The notes below the pieces were generated by a model. That model saw only the letters and a program-made list of their open reading frames with translations. It did not search any database and was not told the origin of the DNA. A stretch of 64,000 nt of DNA from Bacteroidales bacterium (GTDB taxonomy: Bacteria; Bacteroidota; Bacteroidia; Bacteroidales; UBA932), in contig JAFPGC010000020.1 in assembly GCA_017423025.1 (NCBI GenBank), positions 1 through 64,000 on the forward strand, read 5' to 3'. The position numbers and the translations under genes are program-made. Below, one piece after another: positions 41,064 to 50,158 of the stretch (position 1 is its first letter; every line of letters starts with the position of its first letter).

Positions 41064-43547
41064 ATGCACAGAATCTTTCTGCCGATATACCACTTTTTCA
41101 AGGGGCACAAAGCCCTGCTATACATACTCCTGATAGCATCGACGGCTGTCTTTGGGTGGTTCGGCTCCAAACTCCAGTATGAGGAGGACATCATCAAGCT
41201 CCTCCCCCGTTCGTCTACTTCCAACGAGCTCGCTTTCAGCGACATCGGCCTTATTGACAAAATCTTTGTCCAGGTCACGTCCCGGGATACGCTCAATCCG
41301 CTGCCTCCCGAAGAACTGGGGGCCCTGGTAGAGGAATATTGTACCACGCTCGAAAAGCGGGACAGTGCCACGCACTACCTTAAGGGAGTTTTCGCGGCAT
41401 TGGACATTGATACGGCGTTGGAGGCCATGGACTTCGGCCTCAGCCACCTGCCTTCATTCGTCGACACCTCCTGGTACCGCCTCATAGAGCAGAAACTGGA
41501 AGCGGAAGCCTTCCAGGAGCAGATGGCCAAAAACTATGAAATGGTCATGGCCGATGAAACCGGAGAAGATACCCAGCTGGTTTCCATGGATCCCCTGAGC
41601 CTCAGAGATTTACTGGGAGAAATAATGGGACAGGACGCCAGCATGGGCGGTGTCACCATCTACGACGGCCATCTCTTCAGCCCGGACAAGACCGTGGCCC
41701 TGGCCTTCCTCTCCCCTTCTTTCTCTTCCACCAATTCCGGAGCCGCCACCCGCCTGGTGCGGATGATGGACCAGCTGAAAGATGAGTTTGCCGCCCATCA
41801 TCCGGAAGTCCGGATCTTGGTACACGGCAATCCGCAGGGCAGTGTTTCCAATGCCAGCACCATCAAGCGAGACCTGGTATGGTCCATCGGCCTTTCTCTC
41901 CTGCTGATCCTCATTATCATGCTCATGAGTTTCCACAAGCTGGCCTTCCTGTGGCAGCAAGTGGTCCCGGTGATATATGGCGCCCTCTTCTCCATGGCCT
42001 GCATGTATTGGATCAAAGGAGTCATGTCCCTGATGGCCCTGGGTATCAGTGCCATCGTTTTGGGCGTTGCCATCAGTTACTGCCTGCACGTACTCATCCA
42101 CTACTATTATGTGGCCGATACGGAAAAGATGCTGCGGGAAGAATCCACTCCCGTATTCCTGGGCTGCGTCACCACCATCGGCGCCTTTATGGGTCTGCTG
42201 TTCACGGAGAGCGACCTGCTGAGGGACTTCGGCCTCTTTGCCACCTTCGCCCTCATAGGCAATACCTTCTTCGCCCTCGTCTTCCTGCCCCATTTCCTCA
42301 GGCCGCAGCAGATCAGTTTCAAGCGCACCCACGGTTTCCCGCTCATTGAGAAAATCAACAATCTCCCCTGGGACCGCAACAAATGGGTTATCGGCACGCT
42401 CATCCTGGTCATTATCGTAGGCGTTATCTTCAGCCCCAAGGTCAAGTTCGACAGCGATCTCATGAACCTGGACTACGACAATGCCGAGCTCCGTGCAAGC
42501 CAGGAACTTTACAACCAGAAGAGTGCCGACGGATATGCCCACCAGTTCTTTGCCGCCTGGGACGACAACGACCTGGATGAGGCCTTGGAAAACAACAAGG
42601 GTCTTGTCAAGGCGCTGGATTCCCTCAAAGCCTGCGGCCTGGTGAAGGGTTACGTGCCCGTAGCCAAGTTCCTGTTGCACTCTACCCGTGACCAGCAGGA
42701 ACGCATCAAAGCCTGGAACGCTTTCTGGACCCGGGGCCGGGTAAGATACCTGAGGCACCTGATGGCCGATGCCGAGAGACAATACGGCCTGCCCAAGGGC
42801 TTCTACGACCCCTTCCTGGGCATGATTAGTACCCAATATGAACCCGCCAGCATCGTTGAATCGGGCATAGTTCCCGAAGGAATGCTCTCCAATTATGTAG
42901 AGCGTCAGGGCAGCGGCCGGTATATGGTGTACACCGATGTTTCCTATGACGCCAAGGATCAGACGAAAGTGTGGAAGGAACTGGCCTCGGTTGACCATGT
43001 GCTGGTTCTGGAACCCTTCTTCTACTGCCGCGACATGGTGGAAATCGTGCACGACGACTTCTCCACCACCCTGTGGATTTCCAGCCTCTTTGTCCTGATT
43101 GTGCTGCTCATCAGTTTCCGGAACATCTGGATTGCCCTCATCGCCTTCCTGCCCATGTTCGTCAGCTGGTATGTTATGCAGGGCTACATGGCACTGCTGG
43201 GCCTGGAATTCAACCTCATCAACATCGTCATTTCCACCTTTATTTACGGCATAGGTGTAGACTATAGCATATTTGTCATGGAGGGACTGCTAACCGAAGC
43301 CAGGCAGGGCGAAACCAAGATGCTGGAGTATCATAAGGTCGCTATCTTCTACAGCGCGCTGGTGCTGGGCATCGTGACCTTCTCGCTGGTGTTCGCCAGG
43401 CATCCGGCCATCCATTCCATCGGCCTCATTACGCTCATTGGAATGGCAGCCACCATCCTCATCACCTATTCCATCCAGCCCTGGATTTTCCGCGGGCTCC
43501 TGAAGATTCCTTTCTTCCGCCGCGGATTCCGTATCCCTGAGAAATAG
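41064..43547 (+). CDS. MMPL/RND-family lipid transporter
   Basis: 827 residues with the two-fold MMPL layout: transmembrane helix 1, a ~200-residue periplasmic porter domain, five or six helices, then the same again (VIGTLILVIIVGVIF, LDYDNAELRAS, helices 8-12). The GDDY-like proton-relay region is seen as YGIGVDYSIFV in the second half and LGVAISYCLH in the first. Such proteins export lipids or lipid-linked molecules. It resembles the transporter at 53412-56219 but lacks the fused PlsC domain. It is the first gene of the operon with FakA, FakB, GNAT-like, PlsX, ACP and the nucleoside kinase, so it may export their lipid product. Confidence 0.82.
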   Translation: MHRIFLPIYHFFKGHKALLYILLIASTAVFGWFGSKLQYEEDIIKLLPRSSTSNELAFSDIGLIDKIFVQVTSRDTLNPLPPEELGALVEEYCTTLEKRDSATHYLKGVFAALDIDTALEAMDFGLSHLPSFVDTSWYRLIEQKLEAEAFQEQMAKNYEMVMADETGEDTQLVSMDPLSLRDLLGEIMGQDASMGGVTIYDGHLFSPDKTVALAFLSPSFSSTNSGAATRLVRMMDQLKDEFAAHHPEVRILVHGNPQGSVSNASTIKRDLVWSIGLSLLLILIIMLMSFHKLAFLWQQVVPVIYGALFSMACMYWIKGVMSLMALGISAIVLGVAISYCLHVLIHYYYVADTEKMLREESTPVFLGCVTTIGAFMGLLFTESDLLRDFGLFATFALIGNTFFALVFLPHFLRPQQISFKRTHGFPLIEKINNLPWDRNKWVIGTLILVIIVGVIFSPKVKFDSDLMNLDYDNAELRASQELYNQKSADGYAHQFFAAWDDNDLDEALENNKGLVKALDSLKACGLVKGYVPVAKFLLHSTRDQQERIKAWNAFWTRGRVRYLRHLMADAERQYGLPKGFYDPFLGMISTQYEPASIVESGIVPEGMLSNYVERQGSGRYMVYTDVSYDAKDQTKVWKELASVDHVLVLEPFFYCRDMVEIVHDDFSTTLWISSLFVLIVLLISFRNIWIALIAFLPMFVSWYVMQGYMALLGLEFNLINIVISTFIYGIGVDYSIFVMEGLLTEARQGETKMLEYHKVAIFYSALVLGIVTFSLVFARHPAIHSIGLITLIGMAATILITYSIQPWIFRGLLKIPFFRRGFRIPEK

Positions 43548-43549
43548 AC

Positions 43550-45148
43550 ATGAACCTGGACTCTGAACTATACCTGAACCTCATCCGCGGCGGCGCCGCA
43601 AGCCTGGCCCAAAGACGCCAGGAAATCAACGACCTCAATGTCTTCCCCATTCCGGACGGAGACACCGGGGACAATATGTACATGACCATTGAAGCCGGCA
43701 CCCACGCCAGCGGGAATACCTTGGGTGAAATGGCCGACTCCGTTTCGCAGGGCATGCTTCTTGGCGCCCGCGGCAATTCCGGCGTCATCCTTTCCCGCAT
43801 CTTCGCCGGCATGGGCAAGGCCTTCAAAGGCCTCAAGCAGGCCGATAGCAAGCAGTTCAACGCCGCCATGAAGGCCGCCGTCGAGGAAGCTTATCACGCC
43901 GTCTCACAGCCTGTGGAAGGCACCATCCTCACCGTCCTCCGCGAAGGCGTGGCGGCAGCCGAAGGATCGGCCGGTATGGAGGAGTTCTTCGACCTCTGGA
44001 TTGCCGGTATGGACCTGAGCCTGCAGCACACTCCCGACCTTCTGGACGTGCTCAAAAAGGCCGGTGTAGTGGACAGCGGCGGCGCAGGCCTCCTCTGTAT
44101 AGCCGAAGGCATGCGCGATGCCTTACATGGCGACGTGTTGTCTGTCATGCCGAGCGAAGCGAGTGCATCTCCTGCCCCTAAAGTAGACTTTTCCGCCTTC
44201 ACCGAAGACAGTGTCCTCGAGTTTGGCTATTGCACGGAATTCCTCCTGCGCCTGCAGCGCAGCAAAGTGGATTTGGACACCTTTGACGAGTCCGTCATCC
44301 ACGACTGGCTGGAAACCCGGGGAGATTCCCTGGTCTTTTTCCGCGACGGCTCCATCGTCAAAGTGCACGTGCACACTATGGATCCCGGCGCCGTGCTCAC
44401 CAAATGCCGCGAATGGGGCGAATTCCTTACCATCAAGGTAGAGAATATGACCCTCCAGCACCACGAGAACCATATGGACGAGCGTTTCAAGCGCACCGGC
44501 AAGGCTCTGGGCATCGTGACCGTCGCCTCGGGAAAGGGCTTGACCGCCACCTTCCAGGAAATGGGGGCCGATGCCGTCATAGAAGGCGGCCAGACTATGA
44601 ACCCTTCCGTAGAGCGCTTCCTGGAGGCCTTTGACAACGTGGGCGCGGAAACCATCCTGGTCTTCCCCAACAATAGCAATATCATCCTCACGGCGCGTCA
44701 GGCGGCCGATATCTACGACAAGTCCAAGATCGTGGTCATCCCCACGCACACCCTGGGAGAAGGCTATTACGCAATGGCCAACCTTCAGACCGACCTTCCC
44801 CTGGAAGAGATCACACAGACCCTGGAAGAAGCCGCCAAGGCTGTCACTACAGGCTCCGTTTCCAAGGCCATCCGGGACACGGCCGAGGCCCGCACCGGCG
44901 AGTTCATAGGCTTCAGCGGTAAGGACGTCCTCTGCTGCTGCCCCGAACGTCCCGCCGCAGTGCAGTCGCTGGCGCAGAAGTTATCGGCCCAAAACTCCGA
45001 CATCATCATTCTTCTCCAGGGGGCCGATGCACCAGCGGACGAAGCCTCACAATTACAAAACGATCTTCAGAACACATACAAGAACACCGAAGTCATCCTC
45101 ATTGACGGCGGACAACCTGTTTACGATTATATTTTAGTGCTATGTTAA
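43550..45148 (+). CDS. fakA: Fatty-acid kinase catalytic subunit FakA-like (DAK2/DhaL domain)
   Basis: 532 residues. The DhaL kinase domain shows NVFPIPDGDTGDNM (residues 30-43, metal/ATP ligands) and GARGNSGVILS, followed by SGGAGLLCI. The middle domain (FGYCTEFLL and HVHTMDPG) and the C-terminal DegV-like domain complete the FakA architecture. With FakB it phosphorylates fatty acids to acyl-phosphate. This two-part system is best known from Firmicutes and is unexpected here. A short palindromic repeat (44144-44171) lies in the linker region and encodes SVMPSEASAS. FakB follows with a 7-base overlap. Confidence 0.85.
   Translation: MNLDSELYLNLIRGGAASLAQRRQEINDLNVFPIPDGDTGDNMYMTIEAGTHASGNTLGEMADSVSQGMLLGARGNSGVILSRIFAGMGKAFKGLKQADSKQFNAAMKAAVEEAYHAVSQPVEGTILTVLREGVAAAEGSAGMEEFFDLWIAGMDLSLQHTPDLLDVLKKAGVVDSGGAGLLCIAEGMRDALHGDVLSVMPSEASASPAPKVDFSAFTEDSVLEFGYCTEFLLRLQRSKVDLDTFDESVIHDWLETRGDSLVFFRDGSIVKVHVHTMDPGAVLTKCREWGEFLTIKVENMTLQHHENHMDERFKRTGKALGIVTVASGKGLTATFQEMGADAVIEGGQTMNPSVERFLEAFDNVGAETILVFPNNSNIILTARQAADIYDKSKIVVIPTHTLGEGYYAMANLQTDLPLEEITQTLEEAAKAVTTGSVSKAIRDTAEARTGEFIGFSGKDVLCCCPERPAAVQSLAQKLSAQNSDIIILLQGADAPADEASQLQNDLQNTYKNTEVILIDGGQPVYDYILVLC
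44144..44171. repeat. Palindromic repeat inside fakA
   Basis: GTCATGC...GCATCTC ends flank a CGAGCGAAGCGAG core, matching the common GTCATGCCGAGCGAAGCGAG type of dispersed palindromic repeat. It is in-frame within the linker after the FakA kinase domain, so it was inserted without breaking the gene. Confidence 0.7.
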
Positions 45149-46008
45149 AGATATACACGGACACCGATACCGATATTAATCCCGCCCTGGCGGCCGAATA
45201 CGGTTACACCCTCATCTCCATGCCCTACAGCGTGGATGCCAAAACCACTTATCCTTACGTGGATTTCGAGACCTTTGACGGCCACGCATTCTACGACATG
45301 CTGCGCGGCGGCGTCCTGCCCACCACCAGCGCCATCTCCAAAGAGCAGTATATCAACTACTTCCAGGAGGATTTCAAATCCGGTAACGATATTCTCTACG
45401 TGCACTTCTCCCGCGCCATGACCAACACCTTCGACGTCATGGACCAGGCCATTGCCGAACTCAAAACCCAATACCCGGCCACCCGCTTCGAAGAAATCGA
45501 CACCAAGGGCATTACCACCATCAGCTACGCCATCGTGCGCGAGGTGGGAGACCTCGTCAAGGCCGGCAAGACGCTGGACGAGGTTTTGGAATGGGCCAAG
45601 ACCGAGGTGGACAAGTTTGCCATGTATTTCTTTGCCGATGACCTCAAGTTCTTCCGCCGCAGCGGTCGCGTAAGCGGTCTCGCTGCCACCATGGGTACAC
45701 TTATCGGCGTACGTCCCCTCATCCACATGAGCCAGGCCGGCAAGATGGAATCCATCGGCACGGTCAAAGGCCGTCCCAATGCCATGAAGGCCCTGGTGGA
45801 CAAGGTGGCCGAACTGGGCGACGAGATTGGGAAGCACCGCATCTGCATCGGCCATACCGATGCCCCCGAGATTGCCCAGGAGGTTGGCCGGATGATTGAG
45901 GACCGCTTCGGCAAGCAGAATATTGAATACGTTTACGTGAACCCTACCGCCGGAAGCCACTGCGGCCCCAACGGCGTAGGAGTTTGCTTCCACGCAATTC
46001 ATCGCTAG
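45142..46008 (+). CDS. fakB: DegV-family fatty-acid-binding protein FakB-like
   Basis: 288 residues of the DegV family. It has the N-terminal IYTDTDTDINPALAAEYG, the fatty-acid carboxylate site LPTTSAIS, the FRRSGRVSGLAATMG loop (phospho-group site) and the closing HCGPNGVGVCF. FakB binds the fatty acid and presents it to FakA for phosphorylation. The opening D-T-D-T-D differs from the more usual D-S-T-x-D. It is fused by overlap to fakA and followed by a decayed palindromic repeat at 46010-46034. Confidence 0.85.
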   Translation: MLKIYTDTDTDINPALAAEYGYTLISMPYSVDAKTTYPYVDFETFDGHAFYDMLRGGVLPTTSAISKEQYINYFQEDFKSGNDILYVHFSRAMTNTFDVMDQAIAELKTQYPATRFEEIDTKGITTISYAIVREVGDLVKAGKTLDEVLEWAKTEVDKFAMYFFADDLKFFRRSGRVSGLAATMGTLIGVRPLIHMSQAGKMESIGTVKGRPNAMKALVDKVAELGDEIGKHRICIGHTDAPEIAQEVGRMIEDRFGKQNIEYVYVNPTAGSHCGPNGVGVCFHAIHR

Positions 46009-46009
46009 C

Positions 46010-46034
46010 GTCATTCCCGGCCTGACCGGAAACC
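46010..46034. repeat. Decayed palindromic repeat between fakB and the GNAT-like gene
   Basis: GTCATTCCCGGCCTGACCGG then AAACC. It matches the 52556-52582 repeat on the left arm but the right arm has mismatches (CCGGAAAC instead of CCGGGAAT), so it is an eroded copy. It begins two bases after the fakB stop. Confidence 0.7.
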
Positions 46035-46049
46035 CTAAACAATAGGATC

Positions 46050-47180
46050 ATGATAGAAGTCAAAGAAGTAACCACTAAAAAGGAGCAGAAGCAGTTCCTG
46101 AACTTTGCTTTGGACCTGTACAAGGGCAACCCTTACTTTGTGCCGCCGCTATATGCCGACGAGCGCAAGATGTTCGAGAAGGACTATGTGTACAAGAGCA
46201 GCTGCGAGTGGACCTACTTCATGGCCTACAAAGACGGCGTTCCGGCCGGACGCATCCAGTGCATCATCCAGAAGGACGCCAACGCCAAAAATGGGGAAAA
46301 GCGCTGCCGGTTCAGCCGTTTTGACGCCATCGAGGACGTGGAAGTTTCCAAAGCCCTCTTTGAAAAGGCCGAAGCCTGGGCCCTGGAGAAGGGAATGGAC
46401 ACCATGGTGGGCCCTCTCAACTTTTCCGATCTGGAACGGGAAGGCATGCTGGTAGAGGGCTTTGAAGAGCCGGCTACCTTCGAGGAAAACTACAACTTCC
46501 CCTATTACAAGGATCATGTGGAAGCCCTGGGCTACCAGAAGGAGATTGACTGGACGGCCAGCCGCCTTTATGGGCCGGAGAGTCCGGAAGCCCTGCAGGA
46601 AATGGAAGAGCTCATTGCCTTCATTTTCAAGCGCTACAAACTGCATTATGGCACAGCCAAGAACGGCCCGGACCTTCTGAAAAAGTACTCCGAAGGGATC
46701 TTTGACCTGATTGACACCTCCTATGAGGGCCTGTACGGAACCGTTCCCTTTACCGAGGCCATGCGCAAACTGGTCCTGGAGAACTTCGCTATGGTCATCA
46801 ATCCCCAGCACACGGCCGTAATCCTGGACGAGAACGACAAAATCGTCTGCTTCGGCCTCTCCTTCCCCGGCCTGGCCCCTGCTCTTGTGGGAACCCGCGG
46901 CAAATACACCCCGCTCACCCTCCTGAAGCTCTTGTACTACATCAAAAGGCCCAATATCATAGACCTGTGCCTGGTGGGCGTAGACCCCGAGTACTTGAAC
47001 CGTGGCGTTTCCGGTGCCCTGAGCCTGTCCATTATGAAATCGCTGCGGGACAATCCCCGCATCAAATGGGCCGATACCAACCTGAACCTGGAAGACAACT
47101 ACGCCATCCTGAACCAGTGGCGCCGCTTCAAGAGAGATGAATGCAAGCGCTACAGAGCCTATGTAAAGAAATTAGTATGA
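46050..47180 (+). CDS. GNAT-like acyltransferase, second paralogue
   Basis: 376 residues, paralogous to 28153-29295 (shared FALDLYK...VPP, GPLNFSDLEREGMLVEGFE, YNFPYYK blocks). It carries the C-terminal donor-binding V-x-P-x-x-x-x-x-G motif as VGVDPEYLNRGVSGALSLS. Its stop overlaps the plsX start (ATGA), so it is coupled to the enzyme that makes acyl-ACP. Together with FakA/B, PlsX and the ACP this suggests it uses acyl-ACP or acyl-phosphate to acylate an amine or lipid; this is inference, no reaction is known for this family as I recognise it. Confidence 0.7.
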   Translation: MIEVKEVTTKKEQKQFLNFALDLYKGNPYFVPPLYADERKMFEKDYVYKSSCEWTYFMAYKDGVPAGRIQCIIQKDANAKNGEKRCRFSRFDAIEDVEVSKALFEKAEAWALEKGMDTMVGPLNFSDLEREGMLVEGFEEPATFEENYNFPYYKDHVEALGYQKEIDWTASRLYGPESPEALQEMEELIAFIFKRYKLHYGTAKNGPDLLKKYSEGIFDLIDTSYEGLYGTVPFTEAMRKLVLENFAMVINPQHTAVILDENDKIVCFGLSFPGLAPALVGTRGKYTPLTLLKLLYYIKRPNIIDLCLVGVDPEYLNRGVSGALSLSIMKSLRDNPRIKWADTNLNLEDNYAILNQWRRFKRDECKRYRAYVKKLV

Positions 47181-48196
47181 TTAAGATATTAATTGACTGC
47201 TTCGGAGGCGACCATTGCCCGCAGGCACCCGTAGAAGGCGCCCTGGCGGCCCTTGCCAAGAACAAGGACCTGTATATCCTTCTGCTGGGTGACGAGCAGA
47301 TTTTGCAGAAAGAACTGGCAGGAAAGGCCTATGATACCCAGCGTCTGGAAATTGTCCACGCTCCGGAAGTGATAGGCTGCGACGAGAAGCCCACCGACGT
47401 GGTGCGCCTCAAGCGCAACTCATCCATGATGAAGGGCATCATCCTTCTGCGGGACCGTGACGACATTTCCGCCCTGGTTTCCACCGGTTCCACAGGTGCC
47501 CTGGTGACCGGTGCCCTTGTCCGACTGGGTCGCATCCCCGGCGTCATCCGCCCGGCCTTCTGTCCCCTGCTCCCTACCATGAACGGAGGCATCGTAGGCA
47601 TCTGCGACAGCGGTGCTAACGTCGATGTTACATCGGCCCATCTGCGCCAGTTTGCCATTATGGCGTCCCTTTACATGGAAAACGTGTATGGCGTGAAAAA
47701 CCCGCGCGTAGCGCTCCTGAATGTGGGAAAAGAGGCCGAGAAAGGCGATGACATCCGACGCGAGGCATACGGTCTGCTGCAGGAAACCGAAGGGCTCAAC
47801 TTCGTGGGCAACATGGAAAGCCGCGACCTCCTCTCCGGCAGTTACGACGTTGTGGTGGCCGATGGTTTCAGCGGCAACGTCTTGGTAAAAACCACCGAAG
47901 GAACCGCCCTGGAACTGCTGAAGAAGCTCAAGAAGGAAATCTTCAGCCGCACCCTGTACAAGATAGGCGCCCTGCTTATGAAAAAGATGTTTGCCGATAT
48001 GAAGGAGTTCATGAACTACCAGAATTACGGCGGCAGTGTGCTCCTGGGCACTTCCAAGGTAGTCGTCAAGGGACACGGCTCGTCCAACGCCACCGCAGTG
48101 GAAAAGTGCATAGAACAGGCCTACAAGATGGAAGTAAGCCAGCTCTCCGGAAAGATTGAAGCCGAAATAGCCAAATACGAACATTACGAAGAATAA
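47177..48196 (+). CDS. plsX: Phosphate acyltransferase PlsX
   Basis: 339 residues from ATG 47177 (overlapping the GNAT-like stop). The isocitrate-dehydrogenase-like fold shows MIKILIDCFGGDHCPQAPVEG, LVSTGSTGALVTGALVRLG, CPLLPTMNG and VVADGFSGNVLVKTTEG. PlsX interconverts acyl-ACP and acyl-phosphate. In a FakAB locus it can convert the kinase product, acyl-phosphate, to acyl-ACP (reverse direction). Length is normal and no residue looks missing. Confidence 0.92.
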   Translation: MIKILIDCFGGDHCPQAPVEGALAALAKNKDLYILLLGDEQILQKELAGKAYDTQRLEIVHAPEVIGCDEKPTDVVRLKRNSSMMKGIILLRDRDDISALVSTGSTGALVTGALVRLGRIPGVIRPAFCPLLPTMNGGIVGICDSGANVDVTSAHLRQFAIMASLYMENVYGVKNPRVALLNVGKEAEKGDDIRREAYGLLQETEGLNFVGNMESRDLLSGSYDVVVADGFSGNVLVKTTEGTALELLKKLKKEIFSRTLYKIGALLMKKMFADMKEFMNYQNYGGSVLLGTSKVVVKGHGSSNATAVEKCIEQAYKMEVSQLSGKIEAEIAKYEHYEE

Positions 48197-48201
48197 ACCC
48201 T

Positions 48202-48435
48202 ATGTTTGAAAAAGTACAAACCATCCTGGCGAAGCAGCTTCGCCTGGATCCCTCCAAAATCACCCTGCAAAGTCTCATTAAGAAAGACCTCGGGGCCGAT
48301 TCCCTGGACATCCTCCAGCTTCTGATGCGCATCGAGGATCAGTACGGCATAGTCATCCCCGACCAGGAACTGGCCAAGTTCGAGACGGTAGGTGATGTGG
48401 TAGCTTTTCTGGAAAAACAAGAAGTTAAATTATAG
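48202..48435 (+). CDS. Acyl carrier protein (PlsX/Fak locus)
   Basis: 77 residues with the phosphopantetheine Ser34 in DLGADSLDILQLLM. It follows plsX by five bases. Second of four ACP genes in the window. Being co-transcribed with FakAB, PlsX and the GNAT-like protein, it is likely the carrier for recycled fatty acids. Confidence 0.9.
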   Translation: MFEKVQTILAKQLRLDPSKITLQSLIKKDLGADSLDILQLLMRIEDQYGIVIPDQELAKFETVGDVVAFLEKQEVKL

Positions 48436-48447
48436 CCATTCAATCCC

Positions 48448-50106
48448 ATGGTCCAGGTCTATTGTAAGAATACGAAGGAGACGAAGCGCTTCCCCGAAGG
48501 CACGTCCCTTGTGCAGATGCTTTCCGAGTTTGACTGCAAAACGCCCTACCCCATTGTGTCTGCCAAGGTGAACAATGTGTCCCAGGGTCTCAAGTTCAAG
48601 GTCTACCAGAACAAGGACATCGAGTTCATCGATGTCCGTGAACCCAGCGGCATGCGCGTCTATTGCCGTTCTCTTTATTTCTTACTTTACAAGGCGGCCT
48701 GCGACGTACTGCCGGGCAGCAAGCTCTACATTGAGCACCCCATTTCCCACGGCTATTTCTGCCACGTAAAAAAGGCCGACAGCACCCATATCACTCCGGA
48801 AGAAATCACCCTGGTGGGTGCCCGGATGAAGGAACTCGTAGAGAAAGACCTCCCCTTCCACCGCTATGACGTGCAGACGGAAAAGGCCATCAAGGAATTC
48901 AAGAAGGCCGGCTTCGAAGACAAGGTGCGCCTGCTGGAAACCAGCGGAGAGGCCTATACGGACTACTATACGCTGGGAGACACGGCCGATTACTTCTACG
49001 GCAAGCTGGTCCCCTCGACCGGATATCTCACCGTCTGGGACATCCAGCCCTATCACGACGGTCTGCTCCTGAGGGTTCCTTCCCGTGAAGACCCTACCCA
49101 TGTGGCCGATTTCGTAGACCAGCCCAAGACCTTCGAAATGTTCAAGGAAGCCCTCCGCTGGAACATCATCATGGGTCTGAGCACCGTGGGAGACGTAAAC
49201 GAAGCCTTCTTGAATGGCCGCGCCAGCGAGCTCATCCAGATAGCGGAAGCCCTTCAGGAAAAGAAAATCGTCCAGATAGCGGAAGAGATAGACCGCCGCT
49301 ACAAAGACAAGGAGAATCCCCTGCAGGTGGTGCTGATTACCGGCCCTTCCTCATCCGGTAAAACCACCTTCTGCAAGCGCCTCTCCATCCAGCTCAAGGC
49401 CTGTGGCCTCAAGCCTATGTCCGTGAGTACAGACGATTATTTTGTGAACCGGGAAGATTCTCCCCGATTCCCCGACGGCAGTTTCGATTTCGACAACTTT
49501 GAGACGGTGGACCACGTCCTCATGGAAAGCGATATCATGAAACTGATCCAGGGAGAGGAGGTGTCGGTACCGGAATTCAATTTTGTCACCGGACTGCGGG
49601 AATACAATGGCAAGAAACTCAAACTGGGCGAAGGCCGCATTCTTCTCATCGAAGGAATCCACGCCCTGAATCCCGGCCTCACCAGCCATATTCCCGACAC
49701 AGCCAAATTCAAGATTTTCATCAATACGCTTACCGGCACCCTGCTGGACGACCACAACAGCATCCCCACCAGCGACAACCGCCTGCTGCGCCGCATTGTC
49801 AGGGACTACAACGCCGGAGCTTTTACCGCCCGCGAGTCCATTTCCCACTGGCAGAATGTACTGGATGCCGAGCAAAAGTGGATTTATCCTTTCCAGGAGA
49901 CGGCAGACGTGATGTTCAACAGTGCCTACCTCATTGAGTTTGCCGTGCTTAAGAACCACGCCGAGCCCATCCTCCGCAGCGTTCCCCAGAACTGCGCCGA
50001 GTTCGCCGAGGCCCACCGCCTCCTCAAGTTCATCCACTACTTTACTCCCGTCCCGGATAAAGAAATCCCCGCAACGTCATTGTTGCGGGAATTTATCGGA
50101 GGATAG
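48448..50106 (+). CDS. Nucleoside kinase with TGS-like N-terminus
   Basis: 552 residues. The N-terminal ~70 residues are TGS-like; then a threonyl-tRNA synthetase-like second domain (residues ~80-200) and, from ~290, a uridine kinase/P-loop kinase: VVLITGPSSSGKTTFCKRLS, STDDYFVNRE, NFETVDH and LLIEGIHALNPGL. This is the standard architecture of the bacterial 'nucleoside kinase' family. It phosphorylates uridine/cytidine-like substrates. It is the last gene of the operon. A pair of inverted palindromic repeats fills the gap to the next gene. Confidence 0.88.
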   Translation: MVQVYCKNTKETKRFPEGTSLVQMLSEFDCKTPYPIVSAKVNNVSQGLKFKVYQNKDIEFIDVREPSGMRVYCRSLYFLLYKAACDVLPGSKLYIEHPISHGYFCHVKKADSTHITPEEITLVGARMKELVEKDLPFHRYDVQTEKAIKEFKKAGFEDKVRLLETSGEAYTDYYTLGDTADYFYGKLVPSTGYLTVWDIQPYHDGLLLRVPSREDPTHVADFVDQPKTFEMFKEALRWNIIMGLSTVGDVNEAFLNGRASELIQIAEALQEKKIVQIAEEIDRRYKDKENPLQVVLITGPSSSGKTTFCKRLSIQLKACGLKPMSVSTDDYFVNREDSPRFPDGSFDFDNFETVDHVLMESDIMKLIQGEEVSVPEFNFVTGLREYNGKKLKLGEGRILLIEGIHALNPGLTSHIPDTAKFKIFINTLTGTLLDDHNSIPTSDNRLLRRIVRDYNAGAFTARESISHWQNVLDAEQKWIYPFQETADVMFNSAYLIEFAVLKNHAEPILRSVPQNCAEFAEAHRLLKFIHYFTPVPDKEIPATSLLREFIGG

Positions 50107-50158
50107 ATGCCCGATCGGAGTCGGGCATAACGTCATGGCCAGCCTGACCGGCCATCTC
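50105..50158. repeat. Inverted pair of palindromic repeats filling a convergent gap
   Basis: The first unit, ATGCCCGA-TCGGAG-TCGGGCAT (50107-50128, read GTTATG...CATCT on minus), and the second, GTCATGGCCAG-CCTGA-CCGGCCATCTC (50132-50158, plus), are head to head and touch each other. Both have the form GTYATG-arm-loop-arm-CATCT. They take up the whole gap between the convergent stops and may terminate both transcripts. Confidence 0.8.

Noticed and set aside
41610..43052. 480-residue minus-strand open frame inside the MMPL gene
   Set aside because: It is antisense to a clear transporter and shows a low-complexity, His- and Gln-rich shadow composition.
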